Shown here: positions 1 through 8,394 of the stretch, piece by piece
Position numbering within the stretch: the first letter of the stretch is position 1
Layout of the letters: the number at the start of each line of letters is the position of its first letter
Source of the DNA: a virus
Strand: one strand, 5' to 3'
IMG/VR virus record: IMGVR_UViG_3300031766_000007
Location: 1-60,487 of that record
Length of the DNA stretch: 60,487 bases
The notes under the pieces: model-generated
Told to the model about the DNA's origin: nothing
What the model saw: only the letters and a program-made list of their open reading frames with translations
Database searches by the model: none
Translations under genes and position numbers: made by a program

Positions 1-800
1 TCTAACTTAGGAGCACCTTCATCATTGAATACTTCTAATAATGTTTTACCTACTTGACTCCAATGTAAATATACACCACCAGGAACTCTTTTGTATCTAT
101 TTTGTACGAATCCATCTCTCATATAGTCTTCTAAAGGCCATCTATCTGATCTGTTCCATTGTACAATAGTTGTTGATGTAGCATCTAGCCCTGCTTTCAT
201 TGCGTTAATTAATGATTCCATCTCATGACATATTAAATTTAGATCTTTTATTGCCTGTGCGCATGGTGTATTTTGATCTACATTTTTAGGATAATGTATA
301 ACATCATCAATTATTATCTCTGGCCATTTTTGTGCTGCTGCTATATAGGGAGAAGGATTTTCTATTGTACCATTCATTTTCTCAAAATAGTTATGAAGAG
401 TATTCATTACATCATGATTAACCCAATCGTCTGCGCCTCCTGTGATACCTGTATGAACCGACTCTTCTCTTACACATAATTCAGGTGTAAATGTTTCTGT
501 TATTTTTATTGGTCTGAGTACAAAGTCTTCCCAGGGAAATTCATTTATTATTCTTTTACAATCGTTGAGTCTATTACATAGAAAAGGTAAGTCCCTATGT
601 GTCTGTGGGAAACCTAAGTGGCAAAAGTCATTGTCAATAGGTAAATTTTGTCTAAGTATATCTCTAAGTTTTTCTAACCAAGCTTCTTTAATAGGTGTAT
701 CTAAAGGATGAATAGTGTATTCTAAAAAGTCACTATAACCTTCTTGGACTTTTACTTGTAATGGATTTCTTAATATAACTTTGATATTTTCATTATTCAT
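1..800 (-). CDS. Unknown protein, truncated by the window edge
   Basis: An open frame without stops runs from an ATG at 800 off the left edge, giving at least 266 residues (begins MNNENIKVILRNP). The ATG overlaps the TGA of the preceding gene (ATGA), which supports translational coupling and this start. The visible part is soluble, with no signal peptide or membrane segment. It has a tryptophan/arginine-rich stretch near residues 225-250 (IVQWNRSDRWP, then RVPGGVYLHWSQVGKTLLEVF). I do not recognise a catalytic motif. It is the last visible gene of the early operon that carries gp46/gp47 and the deazaguanine genes. Function unknown. Confidence 0.8.
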   Translation of the reverse strand, partial: MNNENIKVILRNPLQVKVQEGYSDFLEYTIHPLDTPIKEAWLEKLRDILRQNLPIDNDFCHLGFPQTHRDLPFLCNRLNDCKRIINEFPWEDFVLRPIKITETFTPELCVREESVHTGITGGADDWVNHDVMNTLHNYFEKMNGTIENPSPYIAAAQKWPEIIIDDVIHYPKNVDQNTPCAQAIKDLNLICHEMESLINAMKAGLDATSTTIVQWNRSDRWPLEDYMRDGFVQNRYKRVPGGVYLHWSQVGKTLLEVFNDEGAPKL

Positions 801-1450
801 ACTTTTCTCTTTACAATGTATAAGTTATCATTCTTTGCTTTTAGTCTTAACTCACCATACTCTTTCATTTCTTCTTCTGCTTGTTCTTCTCTTCCAGGTT
901 TTACATTAGCATAGTACTCTGGGCCTTCGTATGTAGATACTTCATAGTCAAGATACATATTACCTCGAGTCTTTAATTTGTTATAAACCTCGTCTACTTT
1001 TTTATCAAACAATTTAAAAGAGTTTGTTGGAGACTCTACATCTTCTATAATAAAATGTCCACCTACTGTTAGTTTAGAAAGATATAATTCAATTGCTTTT
1101 TGTTGATGCTCTATATTATGTGAGGCATCATCAATAATAATATCCATGTCAGGTGGAAACATATCAGCTATTCGTTTTTGATATGCGTCTGCTTGTAATG
1201 TAATAATTCTATCTGAGGATTGTATTCTTCTATTAGGACTAACAATATCTACTGTCCATACTGTAGCCCTAGTAAAATAATCTCTAGCTAATAAAGCAGA
1301 CCCACCATAAGCAGAGCCTAACTCTAAATAATTTCTAACTGTATGTTGTATAGGTTCAAACAAGTCATCATAAATCTTAGGACCATATGTATGTGGCCAG
1401 CATTTGTCTGTTAAGTATTCGTGTTTGGCAAATTGTTCAGTGTATTTCAT
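797..1450 (-). CDS. Class I SAM-dependent methyltransferase-fold protein
   Basis: 217 residues. A Rossmann-type motif I (YLELGSAYGGSALLAR, about residues 41-56) is followed by an acidic strand end (VWTVDIVSP), an IIIDDAS segment near residue 105 and GGHFIIEDVES near 130, the usual order of a class I methyltransferase. The HNIEHQQKAIELYLSKLTVGG stretch resembles small CmcI/cephalosporin-hydroxylase-like methyltransferases of sugar clusters. The start lies 14 nt inside the 3' end of gp46. The substrate is not evident; glycan or modified-base methylation are possible given the GT and deazaguanine genes upstream. A second protein with the same fold lies at 10669-11238. Confidence 0.75.
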   Translation of the reverse strand: MKYTEQFAKHEYLTDKCWPHTYGPKIYDDLFEPIQHTVRNYLELGSAYGGSALLARDYFTRATVWTVDIVSPNRRIQSSDRIITLQADAYQKRIADMFPPDMDIIIDDASHNIEHQQKAIELYLSKLTVGGHFIIEDVESPTNSFKLFDKKVDEVYNKLKTRGNMYLDYEVSTYEGPEYYANVKPGREEQAEEEMKEYGELRLKAKNDNLYIVKRKV

Positions 1451-3134
1451 TTTCTTTTTTCCTATTCTCTAATACAGAATAGTTTTGTCTTTTTTCAAAT
1501 CTAACTACAGATCTAAACTTGTCAAATAGTTGATCACCCTTGTGCGAGATTACAAAGACATTTGTATCTTCGCCTATTGTGTTCAACAATTCCATAACAT
1601 AGTCTGTACCATTAACATCTAAACTACTATCAAACACTTCATCTAATAATAAAATATTTGTACTAGCGCTGTTCTTCATCTTAGCAATAGTTCTCCATGT
1701 AAAAACTAATGCTAAATCTATTCTTTGTTTTTCACCTTCACTAAAAGATGCGTAACTAAATTTATCTCTGCCTCTACTCTTAATAGTTTCTTTAAATGTT
1801 TCGTCTAAATCAAACTGAACAAAGAAATCCATTGCTGCTAAATATTTGTTAACTAATTTATTTATTATAGGTAGATATGCTTTTATAATCTTTGTCTTGA
1901 TTCCGGTATCCTGTAACATAGACTTAGCAACATTAAAATAATGTTCGTTGTTGCTTAGTTCACTTCTACTTTCAACCTTTTTAAGTGTACTCTTTGCTAG
2001 AGTTTTAAGTTTTGTTTTCTCATCTTTAATGTTGCCTGTCTTGTGTTCTGTATCACTAAGTTCTAACTGTAGGCGCTGTTGTATTCTTTGTTGTGTAATG
2101 ACTTCATTGTTTGTTTCTATTATCTTTTCATCTAACTCTTGAACCTTTTGTACTAATACTTCTACCTCGCTATACTTCGTATTCAGTTCTTCTAGAGCTG
2201 TTTCAAGTTCAGAGATTTTTTGTTCATCTCTTTGTGTCATTAAATCTTTGTGATCGTGTTCTATGCCTTGCTGGCAAGTAGGACACTCTTCATTGTTGTG
2301 GAAGAACTCTAGTTCTTTTCTGTGGTTGGCAATTTGACTTTCGAACTTGCTTCTAAATTCTTCAAGTTTTCTTTTCTTTTCGCTAACAGGACCAACCTCC
2401 TGCTTCTCCTTCCCGAATCGCTGAGCTTCTTCAGTAGCCGTCTCGATCGCATTATCAGTCTCCTTAATGTCTTTTAAGATCTGTGTGACTTTAGATGATT
2501 TATCATCCTCCAATGTTTTTATATATGTTTCTTGAAGATTACACTTTTGTTTTGCAACATCTATCTCACCTTCTATAATTCTTTTATCGTTTTCTAATTG
2601 TGTAAGCTTGCCTTTAAGTACAGCATTCATGCTTGTAAAGATACTGATGTCTAATATATCCTCAATAATCTCTCGCCTAGCACCCAAGTGTAACTGCATG
2701 AAAGGTGTAAATGAGGCACTACCTAACATAACAATTTGTGTAAAAGACTTGTAATTAAGTTTTAGAATATTCTCTTCTAGATATTTTTGGAAGTCTCTTA
2801 TGTTAGCATTCTTATCTAACAAGTCTCCATTAATTGTAATATCAAATACTCTAGGTTGTAGTCCTCTCTTAATAGTATAGTTCTTTGTGCCTATACTAAA
2901 TGCTATTTCTACTAAACAATTCTTGCCATTAATAGTATTAATAAGTTGGGGCTTAGATACATTCCTAAAAGGTTTATTAAATAATGCAAATGTCAAAGCA
3001 TCTAATAATGTAGATTTACCTGAACCGTTCTCACCTATAATTAATGTACTAGGAGACTTTGTAAAATCAATCTCTGTATAAGCATTACCAGTCGACAGGA
3101 AATTTTTCCATTTAATATTTTTAAATTGTATCAT
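1437..3134 (-). CDS. 46: Recombination endonuclease subunit gp46 (SbcC/Rad50-like)
   Basis: ATPase subunit of the phage Mre11/Rad50-type complex that resects DNA ends for recombination-dependent replication. 565 residues, close to T4 gp46. Walker A GENGSGKS is at residues 34-41. A long coiled coil follows, interrupted by a zinc-hook motif CPTCQQG near residue 284. The ABC signature SFSEGEKQR is near 462 and Walker B LLLDEVFDSS near 495. The start overlaps the gp47 stop by 4 nt (ATGA), the usual gp47-gp46 coupling. All key ATPase motifs are intact, so it should be active. Confidence 0.96.
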   Translation of the reverse strand: MIQFKNIKWKNFLSTGNAYTEIDFTKSPSTLIIGENGSGKSTLLDALTFALFNKPFRNVSKPQLINTINGKNCLVEIAFSIGTKNYTIKRGLQPRVFDITINGDLLDKNANIRDFQKYLEENILKLNYKSFTQIVMLGSASFTPFMQLHLGARREIIEDILDISIFTSMNAVLKGKLTQLENDKRIIEGEIDVAKQKCNLQETYIKTLEDDKSSKVTQILKDIKETDNAIETATEEAQRFGKEKQEVGPVSEKKRKLEEFRSKFESQIANHRKELEFFHNNEECPTCQQGIEHDHKDLMTQRDEQKISELETALEELNTKYSEVEVLVQKVQELDEKIIETNNEVITQQRIQQRLQLELSDTEHKTGNIKDEKTKLKTLAKSTLKKVESRSELSNNEHYFNVAKSMLQDTGIKTKIIKAYLPIINKLVNKYLAAMDFFVQFDLDETFKETIKSRGRDKFSYASFSEGEKQRIDLALVFTWRTIAKMKNSASTNILLLDEVFDSSLDVNGTDYVMELLNTIGEDTNVFVISHKGDQLFDKFRSVVRFEKRQNYSVLENRKKENEIH

Positions 3135-4192
3135 ACTGTATCTTGTGCCTCGATGTATAGGCTCTGTAGTAAATTTTTAATTCGTTGTTTGTCTAAATCT
3201 GTTTCAACAACATCAACATATTCTTTTAGCAATGTCATTGTATCTTCTAGATCTATTTCCTCACCCAATGCCTCATCCTCAAACTCTGAGAAGTCTTCAA
3301 TAATTTTTAGATCAATTAGATTGCATGTGTATAATTTGTCTACAAAGACATCAAACTTTTTATAGTCTGTCTTTTTATTTACAATTAGTTTAACATTAGA
3401 ACCAACGACACTAGTAAAATCAAAATTGCTAATGGCATTGCTCCCCTCGAAATCTGAATCGTCGTAATAAATCTTGTGGAAGATTCTAAACGGGTTGTTG
3501 ATGTACTCCAAATCTCTTTTAACCGTGTCATATATGGCGAAACCTCTAGGGTCTTTATAGTCAGACCAAGTGATTTCATAAGGGTTGCCCATATATGTAA
3601 TATTCCCTCTGCTATGGCGATGATGGAAATGGCCACTGACCACAAGATCAAAGTCAACAAAAGCGTCAGTATCCATGCCATGGAGATTAGGCATTCCAGG
3701 AAGAAGGAAGTAACCTGCGAACTCGAAATGTCCGAAGCAAGTCTTTGCGTCAGATTCTTTAATTTTGGCCATAGTCCTGTCATAATTCTCACCACATATC
3801 CATGGAAGGTAAAGTACCTTCTCTCTATCTAACATTATTTCTGTTGGTTCCTGATATAATGTTATGTTGTTATATTCTCCTAACAATAAGTCAGGGCTGT
3901 TTACATCATTTGTATTTTTAAAATAGGTATCATGATTACCTGGAATCATGTGTATGTCTATACCTAAATCCTCTGCCTGTTTAAAGAAGTATCTTTTACA
4001 GGACTTCAATGTATTAAAATTTATATACTTTCGTCTATCAAATATGTCACCCAAGTGGCATACAGTTTTAATATCATGTTCTTTTAAATAAGGAAAGAAT
4101 GTTTCGTCATAAAACTTAGCAAAGTAAGCATCGAAAGCTAGACTATCACTTCTGGCACCAAAATGGGTGTCTGTAACTAGAGCTACTTTCAT
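3131..4192 (-). CDS. 47: Recombination endonuclease subunit gp47 (SbcD/Mre11-like)
   Basis: Nuclease partner of gp46. 353 residues with the calcineurin-type metallophosphoesterase motifs in order: D8-T-H10, GDIFDRR with D49, GNHD with N86/H87, then HFEF and GHFHHRH further on. Its stop overlaps the gp46 start. It begins 3 nt after the QueD stop, so gp46/47 are transcribed with the deazaguanine genes, presumably early in infection. No odd features. Confidence 0.95.
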   Translation of the reverse strand: MKVALVTDTHFGARSDSLAFDAYFAKFYDETFFPYLKEHDIKTVCHLGDIFDRRKYINFNTLKSCKRYFFKQAEDLGIDIHMIPGNHDTYFKNTNDVNSPDLLLGEYNNITLYQEPTEIMLDREKVLYLPWICGENYDRTMAKIKESDAKTCFGHFEFAGYFLLPGMPNLHGMDTDAFVDFDLVVSGHFHHRHSRGNITYMGNPYEITWSDYKDPRGFAIYDTVKRDLEYINNPFRIFHKIYYDDSDFEGSNAISNFDFTSVVGSNVKLIVNKKTDYKKFDVFVDKLYTCNLIDLKIIEDFSEFEDEALGEEIDLEDTMTLLKEYVDVVETDLDKQRIKNLLQSLYIEAQDTV

Positions 4193-4195
4193 AAG

Positions 4196-4651
4196 TTAGC
4201 CCTCGTATATAGCGCTGTTAGCCCCGTGTTCCCTAACTTCACATGAGACAGCATAACATCTGCCGTCTGTCAAGTTACTTACTAATTCATCTGCATAATG
4301 AAATGCTTGTTCTGCAAATTTCTCACAACCAACACCATTCATTACTACTACTTCTGACAATCCTTGTTCTTCTAGTTTAAGAAATGTTCCCATCTCAGGA
4401 TCGTCTTTTGCTACTGCATGTTTGTGATCAAAAGAATCTTTCAACCACTTTTTTAATTCCTTTAAGTTGCCAAAATCTACTACCCAATTCTTGTCGTCTA
4501 ATTTCTCACAACCAAACTTAAAACTAAAAGATAAAGCATATCCATGTAATAAACTGCAATGACTATGTAAGGCCAAGGGTTGTCTAAATACACATGATAA
4601 GCCTTCCTCATGTCCATATGTTTTTGTAGATAAATATTTAAATTTTCTCAT
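4196..4651 (-). CDS. queD: QueD-like 6-carboxytetrahydropterin synthase
   Basis: Second step from GTP to 7-deazaguanines: dihydroneopterin triphosphate to 6-carboxy-tetrahydropterin. 151 residues, T-fold (PTPS) family. A candidate zinc histidine in YGHEEGLSC (H14), the HSHCSLLHGYAL segment (C32, H36) and a C-terminal VSCEVREHG glutamate segment fit the phage QueD subfamily, where HGY replaces the usual HGH. Its start lies 14 nt inside the upstream GT gene, so the two are coupled. FolE, QueE and DpdA in the same operon support a role in DNA base modification rather than tRNA queuosine. Confidence 0.9.
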   Translation of the reverse strand: MRKFKYLSTKTYGHEEGLSCVFRQPLALHSHCSLLHGYALSFSFKFGCEKLDDKNWVVDFGNLKELKKWLKDSFDHKHAVAKDDPEMGTFLKLEEQGLSEVVVMNGVGCEKFAEQAFHYADELVSNLTDGRCYAVSCEVREHGANSAIYEG

Positions 4652-5711
4652 TCATTAACTCCTGATATATGTTTGTTGCCGAGAAGTATTGTGTCTTCAG
4701 CGTGTCTCTATTACTCTTAATTGCACCTTGTATTTCAGGTGAATTAAAATTTTCCATCATTGTTTCTATCTTGCCTAATAGAATACTTTTATTGTCTTGA
4801 TATCCTTTCCAGTCTTTTGTAAATTGCGTAGGGTACTTAAATATATCCTCATACATTTCTACATAAGATAGTCTATTAGGAACAAGAGGCATACCTCCTG
4901 CCATTAGTATTTCATAACAGCTAATGCCTAATGTTTCTTGTAAGTTTGCTGAGAATACCATCTTGGATTGTTCAAGTAACTGATTATATTCAACCTTAGT
5001 TAAATTATATTCGTTACAATTAATCCATTTATATTGTGGTAATTCTTTTTCTAAATCTTTAAATATACTTAGTTGTTTCTCAGGTGCATCTCTGTGAGGG
5101 AATAAAATAATATTGTCTTTTTCTATTCTACCTGCTTGTATGTAGTTACCTAAGTACTCCATAGGCCAGCCTGTTCTAACAATTTTACTATTAATATATT
5201 CTTCGTCTGAAGGATTAAAGAATGTACTAGCAAACATTTCTATATGAAAATTACTAGCAAAATAATTTTTATCTATAGCATCGAAGAAAGCTAATTCTGT
5301 ATGTCTAACCCAAGGTTTATTGCCTATCTTTCTACCTAAAAAATCTTGTGGATCATAACTGCCTGCATGCCATAGTGCATGTATTGTTGCATCTATCTGA
5401 AATAGATCTAACATATATTTAAGATTAATTATACCTGGATGCCAAGCGTCTGCAAAAACAAAGTGATCTCCATTCTTAATCTGATTATTATTAAAGTACT
5501 CTGCTAACAATTTTACTTGTTCTGCTTTATAAATGTTTGTGCCTGCAAAGTTTAAAAAAGCACCTGGTGTTGTGCATGCTGCTATTTCTTCTGGACCTTC
5601 AATAACTGTAATGTCTTGTCCAGTCTCATCTGCTATTTGCTGAGGGAATTCTGTTTTCCATTGGGCAGTATATCTAGTTTCTACATATTCTAAATCAACT
5701 AAATAAATCAT
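4638..5711 (-). CDS. GT-B type glycosyltransferase in the deazaguanine operon
   Basis: 357 residues. The C-terminal half carries a family-4-like donor-site signature, QETLGISCYEILMAGGMPLV (about residues 260-279), preceded by DNIILFPHRDAPEKQL, where the nucleotide-sugar domain of GT-B enzymes starts. The N-terminal half has no obvious membrane segment. The gene sits between two T-fold genes and overlaps both (17 and 14 nt), so it belongs to the same translation unit. Acceptor unknown: a modified base in phage DNA (compare T4 glucosyltransferases acting on hydroxymethylcytosine) is an inference from context; a glycan or protein acceptor is possible. Confidence 0.75.
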   Translation of the reverse strand: MIYLVDLEYVETRYTAQWKTEFPQQIADETGQDITVIEGPEEIAACTTPGAFLNFAGTNIYKAEQVKLLAEYFNNNQIKNGDHFVFADAWHPGIINLKYMLDLFQIDATIHALWHAGSYDPQDFLGRKIGNKPWVRHTELAFFDAIDKNYFASNFHIEMFASTFFNPSDEEYINSKIVRTGWPMEYLGNYIQAGRIEKDNIILFPHRDAPEKQLSIFKDLEKELPQYKWINCNEYNLTKVEYNQLLEQSKMVFSANLQETLGISCYEILMAGGMPLVPNRLSYVEMYEDIFKYPTQFTKDWKGYQDNKSILLGKIETMMENFNSPEIQGAIKSNRDTLKTQYFSATNIYQELMNEKI

Positions 5712-6090
5712 TTTCTATGATGCCTCCGTTTTCATTATCCTCAAATACTTCAACTCTAACAGCTCTGTTAGGATACTTCTCTTCTATATAATTTATAAGT
5801 GATTCGCCAATCATTTCACATGATTGGTGGTCTAGTTTAATTACACCTTGATCAAAAGTTCTTTCTAGTTCACGCTTAAATTGTATGAACTCTACATCAC
5901 GATCGTTATGTGTAACTCCTAATGTAATATAGAAATGGAACATGTGCCTATGAGGATATCCTAAGAAGCTAACATCATCCCAATCGCCTGTAGCATATTT
6001 AGGATTTGTATCTGCTCCAGGGAAGAAGTGTACTCCTTCTTTCTGAAAGCTTACTTTTATATAGCGTTTACGGTATGCCTTGTTAGCCAT
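5695..6090 (-). CDS. QueD/PTPS-like T-fold paralogue without an obvious catalytic cysteine
   Basis: 131 residues. KVSFQKEGVHFF near residue 13, the HRHMFHF histidine cluster near 48, FIQFKRELE, LDHQSCEMIGESLINYI near 88-104 and VRVEVFEDNENGG near the C-terminus follow the order of the PTPS/QueD fold (zinc histidines, substrate-glutamate region, C-terminal glutamate). The only cysteine lies in the DHQSCEM segment, not at the QueD nucleophile position. A strong Shine-Dalgarno (AGAGGAA) precedes the start at 6090, 33 nt inside the upstream gene. Similar small proteins occur in many phages but I know of no defined reaction. It may act on a deazaguanine or pterin intermediate. Confidence 0.6.
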   Translation of the reverse strand: MANKAYRKRYIKVSFQKEGVHFFPGADTNPKYATGDWDDVSFLGYPHRHMFHFYITLGVTHNDRDVEFIQFKRELERTFDQGVIKLDHQSCEMIGESLINYIEEKYPNRAVRVEVFEDNENGGIIENDLFS

Positions 6091-6623
6091 GTTGGTTCCT
6101 CTCTGTTTGTATATTTAGCAAAGTCAATTTTATATTTGTTGTAATACCTACGATAAGAGTTGACTACACTCTCACCTTTTACATCATCAGGCATTGCTAG
6201 TGGCAAGCCTTTTACATCTGCTGTATCAGCATGTGGAATATTCTTAGGTGCATACCTAAGTAAGTGTTCTAATTTTTCTTGTGTTAAGTGTAACCTACCA
6301 TACCTGTGAGTATATTCTTTACATAATTTAAACCATAGATCATATAGATAATCGTAATTGGCATTACTATTTCTAACCCACAAACCATCTGGATGGTTGA
6401 CATGACTGGCCTTGTATAAAGTAGACTCCATGTTAGAGTTTGGATGTCGCCACCTTTTAATTTTTCTACCTTTGTCTGTAAGCTCTCCATATAATTCTCC
6501 GTCTAAGTACCTATGTGCTGTAGACATAAGCTGTGCATATTCAATTACCATTTTAACAACATGTTTATCACAATGTTGTTCTGCACACAACAATGGATTT
6601 TCATTAAGTAAAAATATATTCAT
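6057..6623 (-). CDS. Conserved phage protein with HCDKHVVKM motif
   Basis: 188 residues of a family that is widespread in phages and has no established function that I know. The N-terminus NENPLLCAEQHCDKHVVKM with the following EYAQLMSTAHR is its hallmark, with several His/Cys residues that could bind metal. Later conserved-looking segments are KRWRHPNSNMES, KASHVNHPDGLWVR and LWFKLCKEYTHRYGRLH. It overlaps DpdA upstream by 4 nt and the T-fold gene downstream. The fixed placement among deazaguanine genes suggests, but does not show, a role in base modification. Confidence 0.8.
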   Translation of the reverse strand: MNIFLLNENPLLCAEQHCDKHVVKMVIEYAQLMSTAHRYLDGELYGELTDKGRKIKRWRHPNSNMESTLYKASHVNHPDGLWVRNSNANYDYLYDLWFKLCKEYTHRYGRLHLTQEKLEHLLRYAPKNIPHADTADVKGLPLAMPDDVKGESVVNSYRRYYNKYKIDFAKYTNREEPTWLTRHTVNAI

Positions 6624-7888
6624 TCAAATAAGTCCTCTAAACTACTAGGTGCTTCTGTGCCTACTGCCATTGATTTCATACTACCACCTAAGTACTGGTT
6701 ATTTTCCCAAGCATCAAACTGCTCACGATTAGTTACATTATAGAGGTTCCTGAACTGTCCGTCAAGTTTCATCTTACCCGTAAACTTCAATAAGGTTTCT
6801 TTGTCATTCATCATCTGTTCTAGATGCCCCATAAAGTTTCTAATGGACATAAGGATAAATGCTGTTCTAACATAGATCCATTTGTTTAAATTGCCATATT
6901 TCTCTTTTGCCTTCATGCTAGGTGTGTTCATAATGGTGTGAAATTCGTCTAATTCTACGCCTAATTGGATCGTTTCCTGCACATTATCGTACATTTCTCG
7001 ATACAAATTAGACATTTTTCTACTGAACTTAGTTGTGCCTTGTCCCATGTAGTATAAACCTGTCTCAACCGCCCTGCTATGTGTAGTAGAGTCATAAGAT
7101 ATTTCTACATTGTCATACAAACCGTTCTGACAAAAGACTAGATAAGGAATCATACGCCTAATACTACCTACTCCTAATACATGTAGGTGCATAGTTTCTT
7201 GTGGCCATACCTTAGCAATCTCACTAGCAATAAAGGCTCGTTTAACATCTTCAAGTGGACCTGTGCCTAGAGCTGCTGCTCCCATTGCTACACCACCAAT
7301 TCTATCATGCCATTCTGCAGGTACTTCCTCCATTAGAAGTTCATACCATCTAAGATATGTATCAACACAATTACCTTGTAGGATAATATAAGGTTTACAC
7401 TTACTATCATTCTTTTCAAATATTTCTAATTGTCGTTTAACATTTCTACCTGTCTTACGAGCTAGTTCTTCATAATTTTCAAAGTCAAAGAACCTAGCTT
7501 TTGTATCGTTTCTATCTGATCTATCTCCTGTAAGGACTACAGGTATCTCATCAAAGCACATACCTACATCAGCCCACTTTGCCTGGTTCTCATATACTTT
7601 ATCTTTTAATTCATCTGTAATAGTCATACCTTGAGTAACAATTTGTAGTCCACCTGAGTCTGCATGTATCTCATGTACATGATCCTTATATGCTGTAAAT
7701 CTATCTCCAAAGCTGGACTCTGTATGTCCGTTATATAACATACTAAATTTATGACTGTGAACATCTGTTACCAGCTTGTCTATAAGCACATTAATAATGC
7801 TTGAATTCGTTTCGTCTTTAGCTATACCTGGGTTACTAAACCTCATATAACTTGTGCCTGAAACTACATAATCTAATTTTCTACTCAT
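6620..7888 (-). CDS. dpdA: DpdA-type DNA 7-deazaguanine transglycosylase (TGT superfamily)
   Basis: Predicted to exchange guanine in DNA for a free 7-deazaguanine base. 422 residues. The TGT-type substrate motif DSGGLQ is at residues 77-82, FDEIP near 111, ILQGN near 168, GGVAMGAAALGTG near 198 and a second aspartate segment EISYDSTTHSRA near 265, where the TGT nucleophile is expected. The C-terminal zinc-site cysteines of bacterial tRNA TGT are not seen, as in phage DpdA. FolE, QueD and QueE in the same operon provide the base precursor. Overlaps of 4 nt on both sides show tight coupling. Confidence 0.88.
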   Translation of the reverse strand: MSRKLDYVVSGTSYMRFSNPGIAKDETNSSIINVLIDKLVTDVHSHKFSMLYNGHTESSFGDRFTAYKDHVHEIHADSGGLQIVTQGMTITDELKDKVYENQAKWADVGMCFDEIPVVLTGDRSDRNDTKARFFDFENYEELARKTGRNVKRQLEIFEKNDSKCKPYIILQGNCVDTYLRWYELLMEEVPAEWHDRIGGVAMGAAALGTGPLEDVKRAFIASEIAKVWPQETMHLHVLGVGSIRRMIPYLVFCQNGLYDNVEISYDSTTHSRAVETGLYYMGQGTTKFSRKMSNLYREMYDNVQETIQLGVELDEFHTIMNTPSMKAKEKYGNLNKWIYVRTAFILMSIRNFMGHLEQMMNDKETLLKFTGKMKLDGQFRNLYNVTNREQFDAWENNQYLGGSMKSMAVGTEAPSSLEDLFE

Positions 7889-8394
7889 GATTTTAATATC
7901 TCAATTAATACTTTCGCCTCTGCCGTAGCATCATCTAACGCATTGTGATTGTTTGCCTTAGGTAATCTTTTATCTAAGACATTCATTATTGTTCTTAAAC
8001 AAGAGATGTCCCAGAACTTCCAAGGGAAAGGCATGTTCAAGGCTCTATAAGCACTCTCTAATATTACTACATCAAAGTTAGCACCGTACCCCCAAATAGG
8101 AATAGACTCTTTGCCATACCATAATGTAAATTTATCAATTGCTTCTTGTAATGGAACAGGATTCTTTTGCCAAGCTTCTTGTGCCTCTTTACTTTGTTCG
8201 CCCCACCATTTTATTGTATCAGGTTCTATATGTAGTCCTGCTTCTTTACAAGTTCTACCATCAACATTAATATAAAATGTATCTGAGATTTCTAAGTTGT
8301 CAATAAGCACTGCACCAATAGAAACAATACATGCATCTGCATGTGTACTAAGTGTTTCTAAATCAACGACTACATGTTTACCATTAATATTCAT
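7885..8394 (-). CDS. DEDD-family 3'-5' exonuclease (DexA/RNase T-like)
   Basis: 169 residues. ExoI motif VVVDLETLST (D11, E13) at the N-terminus, an ExoII-like WGYGANFDVVILESA in the middle and a C-terminal ExoIII segment NHNALDDATAEA give the DEDDh exonuclease plan. The protein is close in layout to T4 DexA, although shorter. It overlaps FolE by 1 nt upstream and DpdA by 4 nt downstream. Likely trims ssDNA or RNA; the substrate is not shown by the sequence. All four acidic positions appear present, so it is probably active. Confidence 0.85.
   Translation of the reverse strand: MNINGKHVVVDLETLSTHADACIVSIGAVLIDNLEISDTFYINVDGRTCKEAGLHIEPDTIKWWGEQSKEAQEAWQKNPVPLQEAIDKFTLWYGKESIPIWGYGANFDVVILESAYRALNMPFPWKFWDISCLRTIMNVLDKRLPKANNHNALDDATAEAKVLIEILKS

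Noticed and set aside
3385-3795. Minus-strand 136-residue frame with hydrophobic helices inside gp47
   Set aside because: It lies fully within gp47 in another frame, with no ribosome site; gp47 motifs cover the same DNA.
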